Positions 23,769 through 31,877 of a stretch of DNA of 64,000 nt are shown here, one piece after another (positions within the stretch are counted from its first letter, which is position 1; the number at the start of each line of letters is the position of its first letter). Below the pieces are notes generated by a model. It saw only the letters and a list, made by a program, of their open reading frames with translations. It had not been told where the DNA came from and ran no database searches. Source of the stretch: CAZGRP01 sp964527995 (GTDB lineage: Bacteria > Zhuqueibacterota > Zhuqueibacteria > Oceanimicrobiales > CAZGRP01); the NCBI GenBank assembly GCA_964527995.1, contig CAZGRP010000017.1:1-64000 (forward strand). The letters are read 5' to 3'. Made by a program: the position numbers and the translations under genes.

Positions 23769-26720
23769 ATGATCGACATGAAGAAAAAGAGCCTCGCTCT
23801 TCTCGCCATATTCACCTTGCTCGTCTCTGTTTCCATTGTCCGCTCCCAGACTTTCGATCCAAGGCTTCTTGGCGACATGAGGTGGAGAAGCCTCGGCCCG
23901 GCCAATTTTTCAGGCCGCATCGTCGATGTAGAGGCGCTGGATCGTGACTTTCGCTACGTCATCGTGGCGTCGGCTTCAGGCGGGGTGTGGAAGTCGGTCA
24001 ACGCCGGGATCACCTGGGAGCCCATCTTCGACCACTACACGACCGCGTCGATCGGCGACATTGCGATTTTCCAGAAGGACCCGAACATCATCTGGGTAGG
24101 TACGGGTGAAGCCAATAATCGCAACGATGTCGGCTGGGGCGATGGCATCTACAAGTCAGTCGATGGAGGCAAGACGTTCAGAAACGTGGGCTTGAGAAAT
24201 ACGTTCCAGATCGCGCGTGTGGTGACGCATCCCACCGACAGTGACATCGTCTACGTTGCAGCGGTGGGCGACCTCTGGGGCGACTCGGGCGACCGTGGCC
24301 TGTTCAAGACCACAGACGGCGGTAAGACCTGGACCAAGCTGACAGACGGACTTCCCAACGACGGAAAGACCGGCGCCATCGATCTGGTGATGGATCCGAG
24401 CGATCCCAACACGCTGTATGTGGCCTTCTATCAGCGGCTGCGTAAACCGTATCGCTTCGAAAGCGGTGGACCCAACGGGGGGATCTTCAAGACGACGGAC
24501 GGTGGGAAAACATGGGTCAAGCTGACGAGGGGCCTGCCGGAAGGCGACACAGGCAGGATTGGCCTGGCCATCTACAGAAAGGACCCGAGGGTCGTCATGG
24601 CCATCATCGAGCATGGGTACCAGCCCAAGGAGGATGATCCGGGCTATTATGACATGAAGCGCCTCGGCACCGGCGTCTACCGCTCCGAAGACGGTGGCGA
24701 AACCTGGACTTTTGTGAACCGCTACAACAACCGGCCTTTCTACTACAGCCAGATCCGCATCAATCCCCTTGACGACGACAGGGTGTACGTGCTGACCACT
24801 ACCATGATGTTGTCGGAGGATGGCGGCAAGACCTTCCATCCCGCCGGCCCGTCATTCGAAGGAGGTCTGGACTACCACGCCATGTGGCTGGATCCTACCA
24901 ACAAGGACCGCTACTATTTGGGGAAAGACAAGGGGCTGACGCTGACGCAGGACGGCGGCGAGTCGTTCGTGCTCTTTGACAACCTGCCGGTGGGCCAGTT
25001 CTATGCCATCGGCGTGGACATGCGGGAGCCGTATTACGTCTACGGCGGCACCCAGGACAACGGGACCTGGGGCGGGCCGAACTTCAGCAAGGATGTTCGG
25101 GGTATCCTCAACGATAGCTGGTGGAAACTGCACTGGGGAGACGGCATGTTTATCCAGATCGACCCGACCAACTGGCGCAAGGTCTACACAGAGGCCGAGA
25201 ATGGCAGCTTCCGCAGATACGACGCCGAAACCCGGCGGGTCGAGTTCAGCCGGCCAAGCCCAAAGAACATCGTCAACTATCGGCAGTATGTCGCGGCACG
25301 AGAGGGCAAGACCCCAGAACGGCTGCCGGGAACATTCCGGTTCAACTGGCGGGCGCCGCTGGTGATGTCATCTCACAACCCTCAAATTCTCTATCTGGGT
25401 GGCAACTATCTTTTCAAGACGGTCGACGGTGGCCGTCACTGGCGCATCATCAGTCCGGACTTGTCGACCAATGACCCGGTGAAGACAAAGAGAGAGTCGG
25501 GCGGCCTGACCATCGACACCACGGGCGCCGAGGTCCACTGCACGATCACGGCGATCTCGGAGTCGCCGCTGAATCCATCGCTGATCTGGGTCGGCACCGA
25601 CGATGGCAATGTACAGATCACCCGCGACGGCGGCGTCACCTGGACCAACGTCCGGCCGAACATACCGGGCGTGCCGGAGGGCATCTGGGTCAGTTCGGTG
25701 GAGGCCTCCCGCTTCGATGAGGGTACCTGCTACGTGACCTTCGATGGCCACATGAGCGACAACTTCTCGACCTGGATCTTCAAGACCGAGGACTATGGCA
25801 AGACCTGGGTCAGAATCACCAACAACATCCCCGATGGCCAGACGATGTTCGTTGTCAGGGAAGATCCGGTCAACAAGAACCTGCTGTTCGCAGGGTCTGA
25901 GTTCGCTTGCTTTGCGTCGGTCGACGGCGGCCAGTCGTGGTTTCGTTTGATGAACGACATGCCGACGGTCGAAATCCGGGATCTGGTGATTCACCCGCGG
26001 GATCACGATCTCATCGCTGGGACCCACGGTCGCGCCATCTGGATTATGGACGACATCACGCCGCTGGAGCAATTGAGCGACTCCGTTCTTGCCGCCGATG
26101 CGTTTCTGTTCCGCAACCGTCCGGCGACGCTCTGGGAAGATCACACCAGAGGCGGCGTTCGCGGAGAGATGTTCTTTGCCGGTGAGAACCCACCCTATGT
26201 TCCAAAGCGAAAAAACATCGTCAGAGCCAAGCTGGTTGTCGGCGGGTTGATCAACTTTTACCTCAAGGCTACGCCTCGCAACCCGGTTGTCTTCGAGATC
26301 TCGGATATCACTGGACTGAACAAGAGGACCATGAGCGTCTCCGGTCACCCGGGGATCAACAGAGCGCTGTGGGACTTGCGGTTCGATCCTACGCCGAAGC
26401 AGACCCGGAAGTTTGTCGAGCAGTTGAACAAGATCCTGGAAAAGGTCTCCAGGCTGCCGAGACTGACGGCGGCCCAGAAGAGCACCGCCCAGGAGGCGCG
26501 TCGGGTTCTACGGGCGCGACCAAGCGACCAGGCCTTGAACCAGATCTTCGACAAGTTGCGGGAGCGCTTCGGCTCGATGAGGGTTTTCAGGAGAGATTTC
26601 CGCCGCGGCAGGCTGCAGGGCAAACAGGTGCCGCCGGGAGAGTACCGCATCACCATGACCGTTGACGGCCGTGCATACACGGGCAAAATCACGGTCCGCA
26701 AAGACCCCATGCTGTTCTAG
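23769..26720 (+). CDS. Exported sortilin/VPS10-type Asp-box beta-propeller protein
   Basis: Large secreted propeller protein of about 983 residues, often annotated 'glycosyl hydrolase' although no glycosidase activity is implied. The signal peptide is MKKKSLALLAIFTLLVSVSIVRSQ; the start was set at 23769, nine bases after an AAGGAG site, not at the longer frame from 23709. At least ten Asp-box repeats are readable, including SVDGGKTF, TTDGGKTW (twice), SEDGGETW, SEDGGKTF, TQDGGESF, TVDGGRHW, TRDGGVTW and SVDGGQSW. After about residue 780 comes a C-terminal region ending in GEYRITMTVDGRAYTGKITV, a beta-sandwich typical of this family. Family members often sit with exported peptidases and SusC/D genes, as here. 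Confidence 0.9.
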   Translation: MIDMKKKSLALLAIFTLLVSVSIVRSQTFDPRLLGDMRWRSLGPANFSGRIVDVEALDRDFRYVIVASASGGVWKSVNAGITWEPIFDHYTTASIGDIAIFQKDPNIIWVGTGEANNRNDVGWGDGIYKSVDGGKTFRNVGLRNTFQIARVVTHPTDSDIVYVAAVGDLWGDSGDRGLFKTTDGGKTWTKLTDGLPNDGKTGAIDLVMDPSDPNTLYVAFYQRLRKPYRFESGGPNGGIFKTTDGGKTWVKLTRGLPEGDTGRIGLAIYRKDPRVVMAIIEHGYQPKEDDPGYYDMKRLGTGVYRSEDGGETWTFVNRYNNRPFYYSQIRINPLDDDRVYVLTTTMMLSEDGGKTFHPAGPSFEGGLDYHAMWLDPTNKDRYYLGKDKGLTLTQDGGESFVLFDNLPVGQFYAIGVDMREPYYVYGGTQDNGTWGGPNFSKDVRGILNDSWWKLHWGDGMFIQIDPTNWRKVYTEAENGSFRRYDAETRRVEFSRPSPKNIVNYRQYVAAREGKTPERLPGTFRFNWRAPLVMSSHNPQILYLGGNYLFKTVDGGRHWRIISPDLSTNDPVKTKRESGGLTIDTTGAEVHCTITAISESPLNPSLIWVGTDDGNVQITRDGGVTWTNVRPNIPGVPEGIWVSSVEASRFDEGTCYVTFDGHMSDNFSTWIFKTEDYGKTWVRITNNIPDGQTMFVVREDPVNKNLLFAGSEFACFASVDGGQSWFRLMNDMPTVEIRDLVIHPRDHDLIAGTHGRAIWIMDDITPLEQLSDSVLAADAFLFRNRPATLWEDHTRGGVRGEMFFAGENPPYVPKRKNIVRAKLVVGGLINFYLKATPRNPVVFEISDITGLNKRTMSVSGHPGINRALWDLRFDPTPKQTRKFVEQLNKILEKVSRLPRLTAAQKSTAQEARRVLRARPSDQALNQIFDKLRERFGSMRVFRRDFRRGRLQGKQVPPGEYRITMTVDGRAYTGKITVRKDPMLF

Positions 26721-26880
26721 CCGAATCCTGGCACAACCGCTGGCCTGGAGCATCGCGGCGGGCGATTGCGCCAGAGCGGCAGGGACAACCACGGAGCACC
26801 CCAGACCTGAGGCTACCCCATCCTCGTACACCGTGACGTCCCACCAGGCGTAAGGCAGCCGCCACTCTAATTCTAAATCT

Positions 26881-26919
26881 CCGGTCTCCAATTCCCAACC
26901 TCCTGGAGTTGGAGACCGG
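26881..26919. repeat. Inverted repeat upstream of the M14 promoter
   Basis: Perfect 11 bp arms, CCGGTCTCCAA (26881-26891) and TTGGAGACCGG (26909-26919), around a 17-base loop that contains AATTCCCAACCTCC-type repeat sequence. No T-run follows, so a terminator for the upstream gene is possible but weak. Confidence 0.6.
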
Positions 26920-26932
26920 GCGATAATTTGTC

Positions 26933-26961
26933 TTGACAATCCGGCTTTTGCTGCTTACAAT
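26933..26961 (+). promoter_or_regulatory. Sigma-70-type promoter of the M14 peptidase gene
   Basis: TTGACA (26933-26938), a 17 bp spacer and TACAAT (26956-26961), matching the consensus in 6/6 and 5/6 bases. Transcription would start near 26968, leaving a short leader with a GAGGAGG ribosome binding site before the ATG at 26989. Confidence 0.8.
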
Positions 26962-26988
26962 CCTAATCGACAAAGCTGAGGAGGCGAT

Positions 26989-29562
26989 ATGAATCGTTCG
27001 CGACTCCGCACTTTCTTGCGCTGGACAGCCCCGTCTCTGTTCCTGACTCTCCTCGTGGTGCTGGCGCCGCTCGCCGCCGGTCAATCCTTGCCGCGGCCCG
27101 AGGAAGTCATCGGCTTCAAGGTAGGCACCGACAAAAAACTGGCGGACTACCATCAGATCGTCGATTATTTCGATCGCCTGGCTGCGGCATCGGACCGCAT
27201 TCAGGTGCTGCGGCTCGGGAAGACCACCGAGGGCAACGATTTCGTCATGGCGGTGATCTCGTCTCCCCAAAACCTGGCACGTCTCGATGACTACCGCACT
27301 ATGCTGCGCCGGTTGACCGACCCCCGCAAGCTCAACCCGCGGGAAGCGAGAGGGATCATTCGGAGGGCCAGGGCGGTCGTCCTGATCAACTGTGCACTCC
27401 ACTCGACCGAAGTTGGGGCCACCCAGATGTCGATGGAGCTGGCCTATCTGCTGGCCAGCCGGAAGGACGCGGACACCATGGAAATCCTCGATAACGTCAT
27501 CGTCCTGCTGGTGCCATCGCACAATCCGGACGGGCAGCTGAAGGTGGTCGACTGGTATCGCCGCTACCTCGGCACGAAGTACGAAGGCAGCGCTCTTCCC
27601 TGGCTTTATCAGAAATACACCGGCCACGACAACAATCGCGACTGGTTCATGTTCACCCAGGCCGAGACGCGGATCACGGTGGAGAAGATTCACAACGTCT
27701 GGTTTCCGCAGATCACCGTAGACATGCATCAGATGGGGCGGAACGGCGCCCGGCTTTTCGTGCCGCCCTACATCGACCCGTACGAACCCAACATCGATCC
27801 CATCTTGATCGCGGAGATTTCGGATCTGGGTACGTTCGTGCAGTCACAGCTCACGGCCCAGGGCAAGGCCGGCGTCGTCACCAACGCCATTTTCGACGCC
27901 TGGACCCCGGCGCGCGCCTACCCCCACTACCACGGGGGCATACGCTTCCTCACCGAAGCCGCCAGCGTCAAGATCGCAACTCCGGTCGACATCAAGCCGA
28001 AAGAGATGAAGGGCCGCGGTGGCTACAATCCGCTGCAAGCCTCCTGGAATTACCCGAAGCCGTGGAAAGGGGGCCGCTGGACGCTGCGGGACATCATCGA
28101 TTACGATCGCGAGGCCGCCCTGGCTGTGCTGCGACATGCAGCGCGCAATCGCGCCGTCTGGCTGAAGAACTTCTACACGGTGTTTCGGCACGCTGTGGAG
28201 CCCAAAGAGAATCCGTACGCCTACATCGCGCCACAGAATCAGTGGGATGCCAACGCCCTCATCGAGATGCTGGAGATTCTGCAGACGGGCAGGGTGGAGA
28301 TTCGCCGGGCAAGCAACGACTTTACCGCCGACGGTCGCCCTTTTCACAAGGGGGACTACGTGATCCTCATGTCTCAGCCGGTGGGAGCGTTTGCCAAAAC
28401 GCTCCTCGAGCCTCAAAATTATCCAGAGATTCGTCCTGCACCCAAGGCCCCGATCCGCAGGCCCTACGATGTCACCGCCCACACTCTGCCGCTGCTCATG
28501 GGCGTGGATGTGGTGAAGATCGACCACCCCTTCAAGGCCGATCTGCAACTGGTCGAGCGGCTTCCCCGGCCGCCTGGCCGAGTGCGGGGGACAACGACTT
28601 CGTACTACCTTCTCGACCCGCGCAGCAATCGTGTTTTTGTGGCGATCAACCGGCTGTTGAAGCAAGGGGTGCCGGTGTACCGGCTTCTGGACGACCTGCA
28701 GCGTGGAGGGCGAGACTTCATTGCCGGCACCGTGGTCGTCCCCGCGGCCCAGGGGCAGGCGGTAAAGAGCGCCGTGCAGGCAGCGGGAGTCGAGGCCGTC
28801 GGGATCGAAGGCAAGCTCTCGGTCGGCGCGCTTGCCCTGCGCAGGCCTCGCCTGGGGCTCTATCAGAGCTGGGTGCCTTCGATGGACGAGGGGTGGACGC
28901 GTTGGGTGCTCGAGCGGTATGAGTACGACTACGAGACACTGCATGATTCGGACATCCGCGCCGGCGACCTGGCTGGAAAGTTTGATCTCATCATCCTGCC
29001 ATCGCAGCGGGCGCGTACCATCATCGAAGGCCGAAGCGCCAAGGACACGCCAGCGGAATACGTCGGCGGCATCGGCAAGATCGGCGTCCGGAACCTGAAG
29101 GAATTCGTGGAAGCCGGTGGCACTCTCATTGCCCTCGACGCCGCCACCGAGCTGCCGATCAAAGAATTCTGGCTGCCGGTGCAGAATGTCGTGCAGGGGC
29201 TCAGGCAGGACGAGTTTTTCGGCCCAGGCGCCATCCTGCGAGTTCTGGTGGATCGGCACAACCCGCTCGGGTTTGGCTATCGCCGTGAAGAGGCGGTGAT
29301 GTTTGTCAACAGCCCGGTCTTCCAGGGCAAGAGTGTGCAAACCGTTCTAACCTACCCGCTGAGCAATCCGCTCCTCAGCGGCTGGCTGGAAGGGGAGCGC
29401 AGGCTTGTGGGCAAGAGTCCGCTCGTGGTCGTGCCCCTGGGTCAGGGCAGGGTGGTCCTGTTTGGATTCCGGCCGCAGTTCCGGGCCCAGGCCCGTTCGG
29501 GTTACAAATTCCTTTTCAACGCCATTCAGTATGGCGCGTCGACATCGACGGAGGTCCCCTAA
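26989..29562 (+). CDS. Exported M14-family zinc carboxypeptidase-like protein
   Basis: Secreted metallopeptidase of 857 residues. A signal peptide ends near APLAAGQS. The M14 domain spans about residues 45-370; zinc ligands are H138 and E141 in CALHSTEVG and H247 in TVDMHQMG. HNPDG and HDNNRDWF also fit the family. The C-terminal third (from about RRPRLGLYQSWVPSMDEGW) looks like the class I glutamine-amidotransferase-like domain found in large M14 proteins of this type; LIILPSQRARTIIEG belongs to it. It has its own strong promoter. A role in trimming peptides near the SusC/D importer is inference. Confidence 0.9.
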   Translation: MNRSRLRTFLRWTAPSLFLTLLVVLAPLAAGQSLPRPEEVIGFKVGTDKKLADYHQIVDYFDRLAAASDRIQVLRLGKTTEGNDFVMAVISSPQNLARLDDYRTMLRRLTDPRKLNPREARGIIRRARAVVLINCALHSTEVGATQMSMELAYLLASRKDADTMEILDNVIVLLVPSHNPDGQLKVVDWYRRYLGTKYEGSALPWLYQKYTGHDNNRDWFMFTQAETRITVEKIHNVWFPQITVDMHQMGRNGARLFVPPYIDPYEPNIDPILIAEISDLGTFVQSQLTAQGKAGVVTNAIFDAWTPARAYPHYHGGIRFLTEAASVKIATPVDIKPKEMKGRGGYNPLQASWNYPKPWKGGRWTLRDIIDYDREAALAVLRHAARNRAVWLKNFYTVFRHAVEPKENPYAYIAPQNQWDANALIEMLEILQTGRVEIRRASNDFTADGRPFHKGDYVILMSQPVGAFAKTLLEPQNYPEIRPAPKAPIRRPYDVTAHTLPLLMGVDVVKIDHPFKADLQLVERLPRPPGRVRGTTTSYYLLDPRSNRVFVAINRLLKQGVPVYRLLDDLQRGGRDFIAGTVVVPAAQGQAVKSAVQAAGVEAVGIEGKLSVGALALRRPRLGLYQSWVPSMDEGWTRWVLERYEYDYETLHDSDIRAGDLAGKFDLIILPSQRARTIIEGRSAKDTPAEYVGGIGKIGVRNLKEFVEAGGTLIALDAATELPIKEFWLPVQNVVQGLRQDEFFGPGAILRVLVDRHNPLGFGYRREEAVMFVNSPVFQGKSVQTVLTYPLSNPLLSGWLEGERRLVGKSPLVVVPLGQGRVVLFGFRPQFRAQARSGYKFLFNAIQYGASTSTEVP

Positions 29563-29578
29563 GAGGAGGTGGAGCAGC

Positions 29579-30316
29579 ATGGTCGAGCAGCCCGTGGGCA
29601 GGTTTCTGAGACGGATCAAGGATTGGAAGATCCGCAACATGGTGGCGAACTACCTGAAGGCGCGGCGGAAGTTCGCCGAGACCTATCAACAAGTTGCAAA
29701 GGGTGACTTCATCTCGTTCGAGCAACTTCTGGACCTGTGCGAAGTGTTGTTCGAGGTCAAGGAGGATCATCACCTTCTCTTCAAGAGACTGGTGCATCCC
29801 CGCAGCCGGGAATTCGAGGCGGGCAACAAGTTCACGCCTTGCGACGTCGAGATTTCGTTTATGAACAATGTCGGCTTGCTGTTCCACAAAGCCATGGCGG
29901 CGCGGGAAGTCAAGTATGTGATCGAACACTATGAGGAGCAAAGCGACGCGGCCGAGCAACGGTGGAAGGAATTGCGTGTTTACCTGCAGGATCTCGACCG
30001 TCTCTTCAACGTCGGCCTCGACATTTTGACGAATCTTATTCGCCTGCACCGCGACAACGTTCTTCTCCTCAGTTATCTCATCGACGATTCACACGACGCC
30101 GCCTGCGCCTACGGCCTTGAGGGGGATCACTTGCTGTCGATCTTTCTGGATGGCGCCCCTCTCTCAGAACGCTACGAGAAGGTGGCGCGCTACTACCTGG
30201 ACAGCGGCTGGCCGGACCGGGCCCAGAAGATTCTTGAAAAGCTTTTGCAGCTCGATCCAGAAAACCAGTTCGCTCTGGAGGCAATGCGCAGCCTCGAGGC
30301 GAAGCAGGTGGCCTGA
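29579..30316 (+). CDS. Hypothetical helical protein with a C-terminal TPR-like repeat
   Basis: A 245-residue protein I do not recognise. It is almost entirely alpha-helical and charged, with no signal peptide or membrane span. The last 45 residues (RYEKVARYYLDSGWPDRAQK, then ILEKLLQLDPENQFALEAM) read as one tetratricopeptide repeat plus a capping helix. The start is the ATG at 29579 behind AGAGGAGG, 16 bp after the peptidase stop; the frame is open further upstream but that part lies inside the peptidase gene. The tight spacing suggests co-transcription with the M14 gene. Confidence 0.75.
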   Translation: MVEQPVGRFLRRIKDWKIRNMVANYLKARRKFAETYQQVAKGDFISFEQLLDLCEVLFEVKEDHHLLFKRLVHPRSREFEAGNKFTPCDVEISFMNNVGLLFHKAMAAREVKYVIEHYEEQSDAAEQRWKELRVYLQDLDRLFNVGLDILTNLIRLHRDNVLLLSYLIDDSHDAACAYGLEGDHLLSIFLDGAPLSERYEKVARYYLDSGWPDRAQKILEKLLQLDPENQFALEAMRSLEAKQVA

Positions 30317-30510
30317 AATCCGATATGCAGGCTGGCAAATGCAAGCTACAGGTCGTACAGGTCGCCGACTGCGGGTTGCATCCGCCACCTTGGGCCCGGT
30401 CGCTGCTCACTGCCGACGTCAGCCTGAACGTACGTGGTTGCTCCGCTGATGTCGTGCACGCCCTGACTGCCAGCGAGCTTTGATCCGTACTGCATTATCA
30501 CCGGTGACCC

Positions 30511-31593
30511 ATGCCCAAGCGCACGCGAACCACCGTGTTGCGGGAAAATCGCATCATCATCGGGCTTCTCGGCGTGCTGGTTCTTATCGGCGTTGGCTTC
30601 GTGCTTCACCAGGCCCGGTCGATTCTGCTGCCATTCTCGCTGGCGGTCTTTATTGGCTATGTCCTGAATCCGTTGATCAGCTTTTTCGAACGGCGCCGTA
30701 TTCCGGGCGCGTTCTCAGTGATTCTGGCCCTCGCCGTCACCTTCCTCGTGCTCAACTTCTTCGCCGTATTGGTGTACACCAGCATCAAGTCTTTTTCGGC
30801 CGAATTCCCCACCTATGAGCAGCGCTTTGACGTCATCTTCCGGCACATTCTGCGTATCCTCGAAATCCCACCCGGGACGCTGAGCGGTCGGGCCGAAGGG
30901 TCGCCACCGGTGCTGTTGACCACGGTGCAAAATCTCTCCCTTTCCAAAATCATCGTCGCCGTCATGGGGTCGGTGCTCAATTTTGCATCCAACACCGTGC
31001 TCGTGCTTCTATTCCTGCTCTTCATCCTTGTCGGTCGCAACCAACTGGTGCGAAAAGTTCATATCGCCTTCGCGCCCGAGGTAGCGGAAAAGATCACGGC
31101 GATGCTGACCAACGTGAATGCGCAGATCCAGCGCTACCTGATCGCCAAGAGCGTCATCAGCTTGGCCACGGGGCTGCTGGCCACTGGCGTGTTGGTCCTG
31201 TTCAGGATCGAATTTGCCATCATTTGGGGGATCCTCACGCTGCTGCTCAATTTCGTGCCGACGGTGGGCTCGATCATCGCGACGGCGTTGCCCGTCGGCA
31301 TGGCACTGCTACAGTACGGCAGGCTGGTGCCGGGCGTTTGGGTGCTGCTTGCGCTCGTCGGCATCCAGATCGTCATGGGCAATATTCTCGACCCCCGCAT
31401 CGTCGGGCGCAGCGTCAACCTGAGTCCGCTGGTCGTCCTGTTCTCGCTGATCTTCTGGGGCTGGCTCTGGGGTATCATCGGCATGTTCCTGGCGGTGCCG
31501 ATCGCCGTGATCATCAAGATCATCCTGGAGAACACGGAGTCACTGAGATTCCTCAGTGTGCTGATGAGCGTCGGCCCGTCCGAGGGTCGATGA
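30511..31593 (+). CDS. AI-2E family transporter (PerM/UPF0118)
   Basis: Polytopic inner-membrane protein of 360 residues with about eight spans. The family pattern is clear: ILLPFSLAVFIGYVLNPLISF near the N-terminus, a hydrophilic segment around residues 95-140, and the conserved C-terminal LLNFVPTVGSIIA, then ILDPRIVGRSVNLSPLVVL and LWGIIGMFLAVPIAVIIK. Members have been linked to autoinducer-2 export and to Na+/H+ antiport; the substrate cannot be assigned here. About 190 bp of sequence with no recognisable signal separates it from the previous gene, and the aromatic operon promoter follows 31 bp after its stop. Confidence 0.9.
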   Translation: MPKRTRTTVLRENRIIIGLLGVLVLIGVGFVLHQARSILLPFSLAVFIGYVLNPLISFFERRRIPGAFSVILALAVTFLVLNFFAVLVYTSIKSFSAEFPTYEQRFDVIFRHILRILEIPPGTLSGRAEGSPPVLLTTVQNLSLSKIIVAVMGSVLNFASNTVLVLLFLLFILVGRNQLVRKVHIAFAPEVAEKITAMLTNVNAQIQRYLIAKSVISLATGLLATGVLVLFRIEFAIIWGILTLLLNFVPTVGSIIATALPVGMALLQYGRLVPGVWVLLALVGIQIVMGNILDPRIVGRSVNLSPLVVLFSLIFWGWLWGIIGMFLAVPIAVIIKIILENTESLRFLSVLMSVGPSEGR

Positions 31594-31624
31594 GGAGCGA
31601 CGACGGAACTCCAGAAGAAATCCC

Positions 31625-31653
31625 TTGACAATCCCCAAGCGGTTTGTTATATT
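31625..31653 (+). promoter_or_regulatory. Sigma-70-type promoter of the aromatic amino acid operon
   Basis: TTGACA (31625-31630), 17 bp, TATATT (31648-31653): 6/6 and 5/6 consensus matches at ideal spacing. It is followed by a leader peptide and an attenuator before trpE. Confidence 0.85.
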
Positions 31654-31687
31654 TTGGCTACTTTTTGAGCCAAGTGAGGCATAGTCC

Positions 31688-31792
31688 ATGCGGTTTTCCC
31701 TTCCCACGCATCTGTTTTGGTCTTTCGGGGGCTTTTGGTACTGGTATTATTATGCCAGGAGTGGGAAGGGTGCGGTCTTACGCGCGACGTAA
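31688..31792 (+). CDS. trpL: Aromatic-rich leader peptide of the trp/aro operon
   Basis: A 34-codon open frame (ATG 31688, TAA 31790-31792) with a GTGAGG ribosome binding site eight bases upstream. Residues 10-22 are FWSFGGFWYWYYY: three Trp, four Tyr and three Phe in 13 codons. This is far beyond chance and is the hallmark of a ribosome-stalling leader peptide. It lies between the promoter and an intrinsic terminator, directly ahead of genes for Trp and Tyr synthesis and the common chorismate route. By analogy with E. coli trpL, slow decoding when charged aromatic tRNAs are scarce would prevent termination. Unusually, all three aromatic residues are represented. Confidence 0.88.
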   Translation: MRFSLPTHLFWSFGGFWYWYYYARSGKGAVLRAT

Positions 31793-31857
31793 GGTGTTGA
31801 ATCATCCAGATTCGCAAGCATCCAACCCACTCTAGAGAGATCTGGAGTGGGTTTTTT
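31698..31857 (+). promoter_or_regulatory. Transcription attenuator with competing RNA segments
   Basis: Four segments can be paired by eye. Segment 1 CCCTTCCCAC (31698-31707) is a perfect 10 bp complement of segment 2 GTGGGAAGGG (31761-31770). Segment 2 also pairs through GAGTGGG (31759-31765) with CCCACTC (31826-31832) of segment 3. Segment 3 forms the terminator with segment 4. A six-base-pair hairpin, CTTACG/CGTAAG (31777-31793), lies between segments 2 and 3 and could bring them together. The aromatic codons (31715-31753) lie between segments 1 and 2. This matches the 1:2, 2:3, 3:4 logic of classical amino acid attenuators. Confidence 0.82.
31824..31857 (+). terminator. Attenuator terminator before trpE
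   Basis: A 13 bp stem, AACCCACTCTAGA (31824-31836) and TCTGGAGTGGGTT (31841-31853), with one G-U wobble, a GAGA loop and six T residues (31852-31857). It lies 20 bp before the trpE ATG at 31878, so it can only act as a conditional terminator within the leader. Confidence 0.92.
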
Positions 31858-31877
31858 GTTTTTCGCTAGGAGCGAAG

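Noticed and set aside
27844..29340. 498-codon minus-strand frame opposite the M14 gene.
   Set aside because: Antisense shadow with His/Arg-rich composition typical of reverse-frame translations in this window.
31644..31835. 63-codon frame overlapping the trp leader in another frame.
   Set aside because: It starts upstream of a usable ribosome binding site and lacks the aromatic run; the 31688 frame has the ribosome binding site and the control codons.
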